Source: Dolomedes plantarius (lineage: Eukaryota; Arthropoda; Arachnida; Araneae; Dolomedidae). From it: DNA of 64,000 nt. The stretch lies in NCBI GenBank assembly GCA_907164885.2, contig OU015493.1:124959070-125023069 (forward strand), written 5' to 3'. Made by a program: the position numbers and the translations under genes. The notes below the pieces were generated by a model that worked only from the letters and a program-made list of their open reading frames with translations, searched no databases and had not been told where the DNA came from. Positions 36,235 through 47,089 of the stretch are shown one piece after another. Numbering within the stretch: position 1 is the stretch's first letter; every line of letters starts with the position of its first letter.

Positions 36235-36962
36235 AGTTGCTGTATACTAACCCTGTTGTATACGCTCACATCAATGTTAACCTATGGAGAAAACGTGTCC
36301 AAGGATTGCCGGCTTGGATTGAAAGCTTTTTTTTTAAACGTAGGATTACGTTCCTCCATAACGGTCTTGCGGAAAGGAAAATTTCAGACGCTAAAACTGT
36401 CCGCCCATCCGTCCTCGCGAGTTATAATTTTGGCAGCGCGCCAAACCTAGTCTATCGCTTGGACAAGTTAAACAGAAAAGTACCAAGATGCGTCAAAATT
36501 TCGACATACATATATGTTTATTTATACACATACGTACATATGTATAGATTCATATATACATACAAAAGAGGTAAGCAATGATAAGTAATCCTACGTTTAT
36601 AACCCGCGGTAGTTTCGTTAGAAGAGACTACCTGAAATTTTTTTAAAAATTGTACTCCGTAATAGAGAATGAAATTTCACACCTTTGGGGCATTTTTGTT
36701 TAAAAAAATGAAAATAATATTTTTAAATTTAAATTATTCTAGGAAAAAATCTGGTATAGTGTGTTTTAAACGCTCATCAATTCCTTTGGTGGACGAAACT
36801 GATAAAATGAATCCTGTTGCAAGGTGCAGAAAAGTTCAGGTCATCTGAAAATACCATTTTTATATGATTATCAGCATTTATGTAGTTGTAAATAGAAGAC
36901 ACATTTTCTCCCTAGGTTAACAGTGAGTTGAGCAAATCCAATAGGATTAGTATATAGCAGCC
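36235..36962. mobile_element. TTAA-flanked TIR element, family 1
   Basis: TTAA stands on both sides (36231-36234 and 36963-36966). The inverted ends share gctgcTatAtactaa, followed by gctcacatcaatgttaacct / gctcaactcactgttaacct and gagaaaa, about 60 bp in all. TTAA targets point to piggyBac or Kolobok. No transposase is present. A second copy lies at 61781-62366 and one end at 39644. This copy is interrupted by the family-2 repeat at 36338-36632. Confidence 0.8.
36338..36632 (+). repeat. Dispersed repeat family 2, nested copy
   Basis: It begins ACGTAGGATTACGTTCCTCC and ends with the hairpin GTAGTTTCGTTAGAAGAGAC-TAC. An internal GTAATCCTACG mirrors the start. Copies occur at 42222-42492 (minus) and 62815-63023 (plus). 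Comparison with the family-1 copy at 61781 shows uninterrupted family-1 sequence at this point, so family 2 inserted here. The encoded peptide SSRVIILAARQT shared between copies is a by-product of the repeat. Confidence 0.8.
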
Positions 36963-36966
36963 TTAA

Positions 36967-38300
36967 GGAGAATAACACAAAAATTTAGAAAATAGCCCTT
37001 AATTTGCAAGACTGACAATTTTTCCGATATTCATTCAAATGGTTTCGATCATTCTTACGGTTATTTTAAGGTTATTTAAAATAGCTGCTAGTGGAAAGGT
37101 TGCGTCATTTCCTCGAAAGATAATAAGTACTCTTTTTGTCGCTTCGATTTCCTCTTCTAAAAGGCACTGCTTCCCATCAGACTTTACTTTGTAAATTACG
37201 AAATGGAGGGAGTCTCAAATAGCCCATCCACAGCTTGTTTATCATAAAGTAGGTTCTAAGTCGTATTTTGCTTAATTGGTATAGAATATTTTAAATAATC
37301 CTTTTTTTTAGGTAAGGCAGTGTTACACTGCAAAAATATCTTGGAGCTTTTCCATTCATTTATTAATTTATTGATTTTTTCTTAAATTTTTTCCCGGGAA
37401 TTATAATCGGATATGGTACGTTTTTTTCCAAAACGGCACCAGATGTTGAAAAAATTTTTTTTAATATATTTAAAAAATTGAAGTTAATTATTGTTTAAAC
37501 TAAATTTGAAAAAAAATTTTTTTATAAACAATTTAATACTAACAAAAATATTTGAAAATGTATTTGGTGAAGTTAGTATTTGTAGTTTGGATTTATGTGT
37601 TTGATGTACAGAATTAACTGCAAGCAGCATAAATAACATTTGGAGGAGTTCATGTATGTGTTATAATAGTCTTATTCAAGTGGGGCCCATAATTGTATTT
37701 TTTAAGTTTAAATACATTTTCTAATGATTATTCTCCTGCAATCACTCAGTAAAACATTCTGATATTATTCAGGATACATTTTGAAATTAGTGGATAGATG
37801 ACAACACCTTTCATCGACCCTTCCTCCTCACCGTCACCAATTGTCCTGAGCTTCCAACTGAACAGCAATTTTGTTAGCGTTACAACCATTTCAGGACCTA
37901 AGGGATCCTCTTTGTCAGCAAGAGCAGTGTACCAGTTCACCGTTGCGCGATGGTAGCTCTTAATTGTTTACATTTACAGAAAATAACACTACCTAACAAA
38001 TTTTAATTTTTTTTTCTGCATCTGGCTTGTAAATGGGTGAACTTAACTAATTTTTGGGTGTTGAATTCGGTGGAATAATTAGATTCTCTCTATCACGTCA
38101 CATTTATTACATAAACACAGCAGTTATGTAAAGGCAACAGTGAAATATTTGATAAAGATTGACCATTTGAAATATAAACAAAAAATAATATTCACCAGTA
38201 AAAATGTTTTTTTTATTACTTAACAAAAAACTGTGAATTAATACGAGCACGAAACTTTTGCACAATAACCCATAATGTTAATATTAACAATGCTATTTTT
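36967..38300. other. AT-rich non-coding interval
   Basis: No element ends or gene seen; T- and A-runs dominate around 37370-37530. Confidence 0.4.
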
Positions 38301-38301
38301 C

Positions 38302-39215
38302 AAAATAGGATGATGTCTTTCTTGATGATAGTGCTTTCCTTTTGTAAGATCTCTGATGGTTCTCCCTAAACAAAAGCCAACATTAGTCATCTATTATTGC
38401 AGGATCCCAGCGCCCTTGATAACGATGTACCATAGTAAAGATGTCTTGGTGAAAACGTTCACCCTGTTCATCACTCACAGCACCCAATTTTTCTGGAAAA
38501 AAATGTCTAGGTGGGAGTGCAAAAAAATGATTTTTTAGTGACATTTTACAACCCATATTCTTGTTGTTGTCCATTAGACCAGTCACTATAGAAGCATATC
38601 GATCGTCTTTTTTGTTACCCAAAAAACCGTGAATAATGGCTCTGCAAGATGTCCAATCAGCTAACTCTAGATTCGTGAGCTTAGAATTAAACGTAGGGTA
38701 TTTCAACAATTTTCCGATTTGTGGACAAATAAATATACCCTCCTTCATGTTTGCTTCATTCCAATTTGGCAAACAATGCTTAAAAGCCGTGGCGATTTTT
38801 ATCAAGAGCTGTGACAAAGGTTTTCACAAATCCCAACTTTATATGAAGGGGAGGCAAAATGATTTCACTCGGCTCAACCAGTGGTGTATTTTTGACATTT
38901 TTCTCTCCAGGAACGTAGGATTCCCTCGTAGACCATTGTTTGGCTTTGTAGTGGATCTTTGTATCTCAGCCGTCCCATAGGCACAAGAAACAGCAGAATT
39001 TTGTAAACCCACCCTGTAAACGTCATAGCACTGCCACTACTTTTAAATTGCAACAAATCTGCCACTCATGATCTTTATATTTGACTGCCGCCAGCAGCAG
39101 AGCCATATTTTAGCAAATTTCCTTCACGGTCACTCCATGAGCCAAAGGTACTGATGGTAGTTTGTTGCTATTATGCAAAAGCACTGCTTTCAGGCTGGCT
39201 TTCGCAACTTGGTGA
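38302..39215 (-). pseudogene. Decayed copy of a multicopy arthropod protein family
   Basis: On the minus strand a chain of matching peptides runs from KAVLLHNSNKLPSVPLAHG (near 39190) through YKDHEWQICCNLKVV, GGFTKFCCFLCLWD, REsYVPGEKNVKNTPLVEPS and IILPPLHIKLGFVKTFVTAL to NMGCKMSLKNHF, SDEQGERFHQDI and RYQGRWDPAIIDD. I recall the motifs GYTKYPCFLCLWDSR, PPLHIKLGL and EQGERFHQDI...RYQGRW from abundant hypothetical proteins in arthropod genomes, probably transposon-borne. I cannot name the family or its function. Damage visible here: stops near the start, one extra base near 38783 shifting the frame (GF then KHCLPNWNE), and a TAA where DYCW is expected (about 38377). Confidence 0.75.
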
Positions 39216-39223
39216 CCGGTGAT

Positions 39224-39254
39224 GGTGGGAGAAAGTTCGCAACTTTCTCCCACC
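39224..39254. repeat. Perfect 14-bp inverted repeat, 3-base loop
   Basis: GGTGGGAGAAAGTT, loop cgc, AACTTTCTCCCACC. It sits at the upstream edge of the pseudogene at 38302-39215. Confidence 0.9.
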
Positions 39255-39639
39255 GCCACACTGCCCTCTGGTGTATGTTTTGATGGTCACTTTTACAGCA
39301 GAATGCATCCAAATAAAGGTTTTAACATACATAGTCATTCATTTAACCATTATTTGACCACAAAATATATATTATAATTTACATTTCACCACGTATTTTA
39401 CCATATATGTAAAAATTACATTCTAAAATTTTGTAAAACCCTTACGTGATAGAAATTTCTAATAGCAAATTCGGATTCTACATGCAAAAATCCATAAAAA
39501 GAAATGTTTATTACAAATCAGATACAAAATGGCTATTGACTAGTGTAACCCTTACAGTGCACTTGATGTTTGGAGATATGCGAGTAGATTAGTCACATAG
39601 CATATGTTTGCTTGTTTGCCGATGCCGGGCACTTGTCCA

Positions 39640-39700
39640 TTAAGGCTGCTGTGTACAAACCCTACTGGATTCGCTCACCTCACTGTTAACCTTAGAACAT
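39640..39700. mobile_element. Single terminus of TTAA family 1
   Basis: TTAAGGCTGCTGTGTACAAA, then ggattcgctcacctcactgttaacc, matches the ends of the elements at 36235 and 61781. The partner end was not found nearby. Confidence 0.65.
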
Positions 39701-39958
39701 TGTACTTAGAACATTGACTCATCCACACCACAAATTCGTTGGTTGCGTTATTATGGGAGGATATAGGTAATATAGATGAGACCATATAGGTGAGCCAACA
39801 TCGCTTCCTACAAGGGGACAGTCCTTGGGAAAGCCTATGCCTTATCCGGGATCCGAATCACTCTACGATGTGGGCGGTATACAGTGCATTTAAACGGCAT
39901 ACGTGATCAATACAGCAATTTTCAAGACTCTTGTCTCTATATATACACTACTCTTGTC

Positions 39959-40659
39959 TCTATAACAGTTCCGTAACTGACTGACTGACAGACAACGCAC
40001 AGACCAAACCGCTGAACCTAAAGGGCAGAAATTTTGCATGGCGATTCTTCTTATAGTGTAGGGGTGCACTAAGAGAGATTTTCGAAATATTCTTCTTAGA
40101 TTTTTTAAAATTAAATTTTTAAGCTGTTTTTGAAATATTCTTTAAAGTTTGCATTTAAAATAAATAATAATTGGAGGGTTATAAAATTTATATCACGAGA
40201 AAGATCCTAAAAAGTCCTTTAAAATGAAATATTTTTCGAATCTTTACCTCCATCTTCTGATTTTTGGTGAATTTTTAAAGATAAATTTTTAGAATTTAAT
40301 TTTTTAAATGCTGATCACGTGGTTTCTTTTCTTTTCGTGATACTTTAAATTAATTTATCGTTACGTGCATAACAACGAAATAAATTGACATAAAAAATTT
40401 TTTTCTTTGTAATGCGGCAGACGATTGGACATTATCCAAAAAAATTGAGTAAAAGAAATGTTCCTCAAACTGTACTATATTCTTTAGTATGTTCTATTAG
40501 ATTTAATTTGAATATTTTCTTCTACATTATTTTGTCTATAAAAATATCCGTTACGATTTGTTTATAAATATATTTTTGTTTTTGTTTTTTTTGGTATTAA
40601 TTGCATACATTGACCGTCGTATTTAATTTGAATGTACTCCATAGCGAAGTACGGGTTTT
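39959..40659 (+). mobile_element. Non-autonomous Helitron, copy D, 3' end lost
   Basis: It starts TCTATAACAGTTCCGTAACT and follows copies B and C throughout. The 3' part reaches GTACTCCATAGCGAAGTACG and GGTTTT but then diverges; the terminal CAGCTAG is missing and the hairpin left arm carries a change (CCATA for CCGTA). It lacks a functional end. Confidence 0.85.
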
Positions 40660-41510
40660 AATATTTTCTAAATTAAAGTATCTGATACCTTTCTTTTCAC
40701 ATACATGTTTGATACTGTAGCTTGATACTACAGCTGTTTTAAAATTGCCAATGGGAAGTTATTGCAGCTTTATATATTCTAAATTAATGTACCTGAAACA
40801 TTTCTTTTCAATATCTTTTGATCATTGTTTCTTCAAAAGATATATAGGAAATACGATTGTTTGATTTATTGACTTACAGATGTCGTGCTTTGTTCCCCCC
40901 CTTTTTTTTTCAAAATACACGATGTTTTCCACCCAATATGATTGCTCGATGCGCTTGCTGCGTCTAAAACATACGTCTTTCTCTGACGTGGTTATTTATT
41001 TATTTATCGTAATGCCGGTGAGATATGAAATAATATATTGTAAGAGCCAATACACGCTTCTCTTCCCCCGTTACTGACACTCGCCACACGCAGCCTATGA
41101 GCAGTAGTGTAGCGAAAAACTATTTATATTCTTGGGGATGTATTTTTTTCCTATTTTCGTGTGCGTTGTTGCCACATACGTACGTACACACACGCAAAAT
41201 GAATATCCTTATTTAATATTTATTCGCACAGCAGATAAAAGCAGGTGCTGCGAAATGATTTATAGTAGAACCTAGAGAATGTGAGTTTTATTTTGTGAAA
41301 ATAATTTTCTTATTGCATTGTAGAAAAGACTGTCTATTTTTATGACTTTTCTATATATATATATATATCACGTGATTTATAAATCTTAGATTACGTAAGA
41401 CCCATGTTAGATTTGTTTTAAATTAAATTTCGGAATCTATTTAAAATAACACGCCTTTCGTAAACTATTTTAAATTACGGAATGGTTTATTGGGTCTAAC
41501 GTGCGTCATT
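40660..41510. other. Non-coding interval
   Basis: A short TA microsatellite near 41354-41368 is the only structure noted. The frame 40880-41077 is unrecognised. Confidence 0.4.
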
Positions 41511-41925
41511 ACCATGTTTTTATTAACTTGCTTTCTTGTTTGTTTGTGTGTTTGTCCGGTACAAATCTTGCAATCGATTTTTAACTAACTTCCCGACTAG
41601 CTAGACATTTGAAACTGTTAGAATAGCTCAGAACACAATGACAATGCATTTTTAAAATACTTTAGCCATCTCTAAGCAGAATTAAATTAATTTTCAGTTA
41701 TTTTCAATTAATTTTGTCTTGTAGACTGGTGCAGCCGGAAGACTATCGGCCGGAACGGGAACGAAAAGTAAAATGCAAGTTAAGTTCCAATTAACTTCAT
41801 TTTCTTTCAAGTTGATGGGATAATTCATCACAAAAATTTTAAAAAGTATTTATTAATACATAGAATTGTCAAGTTTATATGATTCAACAGAAAATTTAAA
41901 ACACGGTACATAAAAATATCATTTT
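41511..41925. repeat. Dispersed repeat, copy 1 (inverted partner 52985-53425)
   Basis: About 415 bp, from catgtttttattaacttgct through gtccggtacaaatcttgcaa and gactagctagacatttgaaa to aattgtcaagtttatat. It matches the inverse of 52985-53425 with moderate divergence. No coding frame; family unknown. Confidence 0.85.
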
Positions 41926-42221
41926 ATCTTGTAATTATTTATCACGTAAACTTATAACTGGGATCTGCGAGGAAAATAATACAGTCGTAACGGCTGAAGT
42001 TTCCGGTGGCTACCAACATTTTTATGTTGGAAACGTGCTACTTAGAATACAAATGAACACCAATTGCCGAAGAATATCAAATAATTTTGTCGCGACTGTT
42101 TAATTCCCCCATCAGTTTAAAAAAAGTGTGGAAATAAAATCCTAAATACATTGTAATAAATCTAGTAGTTTAATAAGTACTCAGTTAGTTTGAAGCCAAA
42201 CTAAAGCAGAAAAAAAGTAAT

Positions 42222-42492
42222 GTAGTCTCTTCTAACGAAACTACTGTAGGTTACTAAAGTAGGATTGTATCTATATATATATATATATATATACTCATAT
42301 CAAAATTATCCATCAGGTCAAAATTTTGACCCATATTGGCACTTTTCTGTTTAACTGTTTACTGCTCGTCCAAGCGACATAGACTGTGTTTGGCGGGCTG
42401 CCAAAATTATAACTCGTGAGGTATGGACGGACGGTTTTAGCGGCTGAAATTTTCCTTTCCGAAGGACCGTTATGGAAGAACGTAATGCTACG
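42222..42492 (-). repeat. Dispersed repeat family 2, minus copy
   Basis: The inverse reads ACGTAGCATTACGTTCTTCC ... agtttcgttagaagagacta, as in the copies at 36338 and 62815. A TA microsatellite (42273-42292) lies inside, at the position where copy 1 carries tatatg-type simple sequence. Confidence 0.75.
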
Positions 42493-43214
42493 TGAAAACG
42501 AAAAAAAACCCGTTTATTGTATGTACTTGAAATAGGACTTAAACGTATAATATGATACATATTCGTTTTCTTCTGTATTACAATATTTCGAAATTTCCTC
42601 CATTTTCATCTTTCAAATGTACAATTTTCGTATTAATCAGCATTTAATACTGTAGTGTACTGGAAATATGGTCTTATTTTTTCCCGAGACCCCACAAGAG
42701 CTTGAAACACAGCTGCGTATTTTTCAAGGAATGTGTTGCTCGGTTCCACCAGTTCGGAACACGTGGGGGATTAAGAAACGTTTTTTTCCACAGATGCGGA
42801 CAGTAAAGCTGTCATCTTAACGTTTCTGCAATGTAATAAAGTTCGGCATCTAAGAAGAGCTGTCAGCCGATAATCTGCCGTGCCCCTCCACCCCGTCTGA
42901 AAATCCAGACATGAGGGAGAGACGCTTGAGAACGCGGGCTGTGCGGATGTGTGTTTTAGGCTCCGTACGTTGTGAATCTGCACAGGATTTTAATTGAATA
43001 TGTTGCCCTGTTTAGATGTTAATTATTTTGTTAATAAATTGTTCAGTTTTAGTTTTAAAAATTTGGCCTTCGTTTGTTAATTAGAACTCTGTCTTTCTTT
43101 GTTATGGATCCAATGGTAGTAATTTTTAGCAACGCCTCAGAGAGAATAGCCTTACCTACTTGTCGTGACGCTACAATACATTATTTCTTTATGTAAATAT
43201 TGCATAATATGATA
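42493..43214. other. Non-coding interval
   Basis: 42680-42990 is GC-richer with scattered short frames on the minus strand, none recognised. Confidence 0.4.
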
Positions 43215-44640
43215 CAGTGGTACCTCAGTACTCGTCGTTAATTGGTTCCAAAAGGCACGACGAATACCGAAGGAATTTTTCGTTCTGTGTTGCAGAAAAA
43301 AAAGGTTCGGCCTAGTTATTAAGGGTATCCAGCACGTGCTTCTTCAGCGTGTAAACGCACCTAGATCAACAAAAAAACCCTTTAAATCCCCAGACGTCCT
43401 GCAAACGAATGTTGAAATTCGCGTCCAGGCGAAAAGGAGAAAAATCTCGCCAATTTGGCGCTCGCCTCACAACCCGTTCTGGTAGTGAATAGCAGAACGG
43501 GTAATAATAGCGCAATGCAACTTGTCAGCGGCGACAGTCTGTAGCAATAAAATGGACAAAATAACTTTGCCAAATATGCCAAGTGACTGAATCTTTATAA
43601 CTACCAAACGGCGCTAGAAAAAATTGCGAAAAACTTATTCCAGTAATTAAAATTCAAAATTGTGAAGCTTTATACCAGATCTCCTGCAGCCTTTTATCTT
43701 CCACGTTAAACAACAACAACGTTTTTTTCGATAATTCCGAGGCACATCACAAGAAAAAGCTTACAAATATATAAATTACAATAAATACGTATGTTTTTAT
43801 TAGATAAAAAGACAACAAAATAGCTTTATGTATCAAGATAATTATAATCATTTAAGTTTTATATAAATCATTTTGAACTGTACACCAACACAAGAACAAA
43901 AATATAAAATTACAGTTTACAAGTAAAAAAATTTCTCTTTAAATTTTTGTATTAAATTTTTTTTTGGTCTTTACTTAAGCCTAATAAATCAAAGTTAATT
44001 TAAACATAACTAATTTATTAATGAGATATTTGAGATTGTTTTGATAAATGTGCGTTTTATATTTGCACGTTTTATATTTGGCTCTATAATAGAAAGAGCT
44101 ACAGTTTATGGTCAAGGCCCGTTAAATATGATCGTTTGTCATTTTCAATTAGAACCAGTGTCGAAAAATTTTGTTCGCATAAGTATGTCGTAGAAAATGG
44201 GAGCAAAATTGCAATGGCCTTGTCAGAAATTTGTGGACATTCTTTCTTAACTGAAATCCAGAAATATGACGCTCGAGCATACATACAATGTATGGTTAAC
44301 AACATGTTTTTGTTTTGTGTATAATTTCGATCCAGAAAAATTACATATTAACAAAAAGTTATAGGAATATTTAGAAAATTTTCTATTTAATGCTGTGGTT
44401 AAATTTTTTATTATCATAATCGATAAAATCACCGCTGCACAGTCATAATCACCTTGCGGCACACTTTGCGGAGCACTGCTTTATACTACAGTCGAGTAGT
44501 ACCGAAGCATTTTATTTTTGCGTCAAAATGCGACAGGTACCGAGCAAACGTCGAGTAACGAAGGAATTTTTTTCTCGTCGAAATGCGACGACTGACGAAT
44601 TTGACGAGTACAGATGCAGAAGAGTACCGAGGTATGACGG
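43215..44640. mobile_element. TIR element carrying a hAT transposase remnant
   Basis: The left end CAGTGGTACCTCAGTACTCG and the inverted right end CCGTCATACCTCGGTACTC correspond, and TA flanks both (43213-43214 and 44641-44642). Subterminal repeats of cgacga/tcgtcg type occur at both ends. The ends resemble those at 17002. The only coding trace is a hAT C-terminal domain on the minus strand, most of the gene being absent. The TA flank would suit Tigger better than hAT, so the superfamily is unresolved. Confidence 0.65.
44099..44305 (-). pseudogene. hAT transposase, C-terminal dimerisation domain fragment
   Basis: The minus frame contains FWISVKKECPQISDKAIAIL, then LLPFSTTYLCEQNFSTLV. This matches the layout of the hAT dimerisation region (FW...YP.LS..AL..L-PF-TTY-CE-GFS) of ZBED-like transposases. 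The conserved glutamate-glycine-phenylalanine step reads EQNF here. About 60 residues remain; the upstream RNase-H-like catalytic domain and BED finger are not present within the 335 bp left before the element end. Confidence 0.75.
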
Positions 44641-45343
44641 TACAAATTTTTTTCTTCTCTATTACAATATTTCGACCTTCTACTAATTTTCTTCTTTAAA
44701 ATAACATTTCAAGATCAACGAAAACTACAGTATTACACATTTATTATACATTATTTGTTTACGTTCTTGTCTTTAGTTATTCTGAATCTATACCAGGGAC
44801 AATCGGGAAAAATAAACATTTAAAATAACTTTAAATTTCTGGAATACCTGAGAGAAAATATATGGAAAACAAATTTTCTTTGAAAAATAAAAGTTTCTTT
44901 GTCTGTGAGAAGGAAATAAAACATGTTCTGAATTTTTGAGCTAATCATCGTTAATGATATGTATTGTTGCAAATATGAAAGCAATATGGGTTGTTTTGTT
45001 GCACTTTAAGAAAACTATACATATCTCCAGAACATTTCTCTTGAGTTTCAACATTTTACTCCGCTCATTCTACTTCACTGTTATCCTATTTAATATACGC
45101 ACGAAATATATTATTCTCCTGGATCTTTAAGCGCTTAAGAGTTGGCTATATCCCAAATAACAAACAATATGAATACATTTAAAATAAATTAAGGAAGTAA
45201 ACTTCACCTTCTTTTTACCATTAAGGGAAGAGAACGTCCCTGAGCTTGGAACAAATGACGTTATGTCAAATGTTAAGGCTGTTTTAGACTATAGACATTT
45301 TACGAGCTTATTTTCGGTTTCAGGGTAGCATTTTTATTTCCAA
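44641..45343. other. Non-coding interval
   Basis: AT-rich; no element ends or frames worth naming. Confidence 0.4.
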
Positions 45344-46318
45344 CTAGTAGTTTGCCCGGCGTTGCCCGGCGTTGCCCGGGTATTTGGGACATCTATATAC
45401 TTAAGTTGCTAAGCCGACTTTTTGGGCAGAGTCCGTGAGAGAAAACTACTGCGTCAATTTACTTCATTTTGGTCTTAAACGAAATATTGTAATCTGTAGA
45501 TTTGTCAAATTTGGTTTTTGTAACCGCAATTTCTATTAATTAGCGATAGTTTACAATTAAAAATGGATTTCTGCGCATGCCCAGTGGAATGTTTAAATCT
45601 GTCTTTAGAAACTCACTGTTTCTGTGCATGCTCAGTGACATGTTTTAATGATAAACACGTTTATTCCGAGAAGTCTCTCTAGATCTCTCTCTGCCATTTT
45701 AATTTTTATGATAATTTTGTTTGTGAAATATGAGATTAAACCTCATGGAAAATGTATATTTCGCGCTGTTTAATTAGCAATAATCTAAAACAAAAAAAAA
45801 TTGCTTTCTGCGCATGCTCAGTGACTTTTTAAATCTGGCTTTAGATACTTTCTAAGCACGAGGCCGCTTAAACCCATTAATTTGTTTCTACACATTTGGC
45901 AATGATGTGTTGAGTATAATTTGTGTATTAGTACATTTATTTACTATCTAGCCGTCATGTTTTGACGGGTACCAACTAGTCTCGGTTTATCTTGGTCATT
46001 TTGGACATTTTTATTTTTCGCCCCTTCTCCCCTTCTCCCCTCCATGGCGATGGGGCTGAACTTAGACTTAAACGGCATCGGGAGTGTCACCATTCATCTC
46101 AAAGGATTCGACACTGATCTTGGTTTTGTTAAATGTCACTAATATCAATCGATTTCGATTATTTTTACATGTGACCCTTTACCATTCCCCTCCTATGGGT
46201 GCTAGGGGTGTCTTACCCGCACAGTATTTTTTTCCAGATTGTACCATGTTTGGCTGAAATTGCTCCTTGTGTTGCAAAGTTATGCTGAAACATACACATA
46301 CATACGTACATTTATATA

Positions 46319-47079
46319 CAAGGTGCGCCCATAAAGTAACCGGACAATTTTTTATAAATAAGAAAAATATTACTCACCTTCAAATAAATTTATCTCCTTC
46401 AAAATAATCGCCAAAGGAGTCTATACAATTTTCTAACGTTTCTTCAAGTCATTGAAACATTTTTATAGGCGTTGGATCTAACCGTTCGCAAAATACGCGT
46501 AACATTTGATTTAGTATCCGCGAGACGTTTTCAAATCTCTGTCCTTTCAAGGATTTTGTATTTTTTGATTCCAAAGGACTTATTCACCACGAATTTGTTC
46601 CTAAAAATCCAACAATTAATCAGTATTTTTACGAGGAGGGGCTTTTTCGATTAAGAAATAGGATAAGGCGAGTTAGGAAAGAACTGTTTGATTCTGGGCA
46701 ATGGTTTCTTTTACACGATAATGCTAGGCCTCGTACAGCAATTTCTGTACAACAATATCTTGCTAAGCATTCAATTACAGTGATAAATCACCCACCATAT
46801 TCTCCCGACTTATCGCCAGCTGATTTTTTTTCCTTTTTCCGGAGCTTAAGAAAGGACAGAGATTTGAAAACGTCTCGGATATTTAATCAAATGTTACGCG
46901 TATTTTGCGAACGGTTAGTTCCAACGCCTTTAAACAGTGTTTCGATGACTTGAAGAAACGTTGCAAAAATTGTATAGACTCCTTTGGCGATTATTTTGAA
47001 GGAGATAAATTTATTTGAAGGTGAGTAATATTTTTCTTATTTATAAAAAATTGTCCGGTTACTTTAAGGGCGCACCTTG
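46319..47079. mobile_element. Fold-back mariner derivative, 761 bp
   Basis: CAAGGTGCGCCCATAAAGTA and its inverse form the ends, with TA on both sides (46317-46318 and 47080-47081). The inverted arms are about 230 bp each. They include not only the TIR but also the 3' part of the transposase gene, so the left half is an inverted copy of the right half. About 300 bp of unique transposase sequence remains in the middle. Confidence 0.9.
46545..46855 (+). pseudogene. Mariner transposase catalytic fragment
   Basis: The plus frame contains FFDSKGLIHHEFVPKNPTIN, then DSGQWFLLHDNARPRTA and INHPPYSPDLSPADFF. These are the mariner landmarks around catalytic D1 region, D2 (HDNARPH) and D3 (PPYSPDLSPADFF), giving a D34D-type spacing between the last two. 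The N-terminal DNA-binding half is missing and the C-terminus continues into the right inverted arm with frame changes. Confidence 0.85.
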
Positions 47080-47089
47080 TAGATATAGA

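Larger units (their letters stand above)
45344..47089 (-). mobile_element. Helitron of a second family, minus orientation, with nested mariner
   Basis: Read on the minus strand, the 3' end is a CCCGG/CCGGG hairpin made of repeated GGGCAACGCC units, then aaactaCTAG (45344-45347) followed by T. The 5' end is A then TC at 47089-47088 (TCTATATCTA), resuming beyond the mariner as tatataaatgtacgtatg. Around 45560, 45620 and 45800 the plus-strand phrase ctgcgcatgc(c/t)cagtg recurs three times. No Rep/helicase frame was seen. The ends differ from those of copies A-D. Confidence 0.7.

Noticed and set aside
36256..36450. Peptide shared with 42351-42560 (SSITVLRKGKFQ, VIILAARQT)
   Set aside because: The conservation is explained by the family-2 DNA repeat; the third copy at 62815 breaks the frame.
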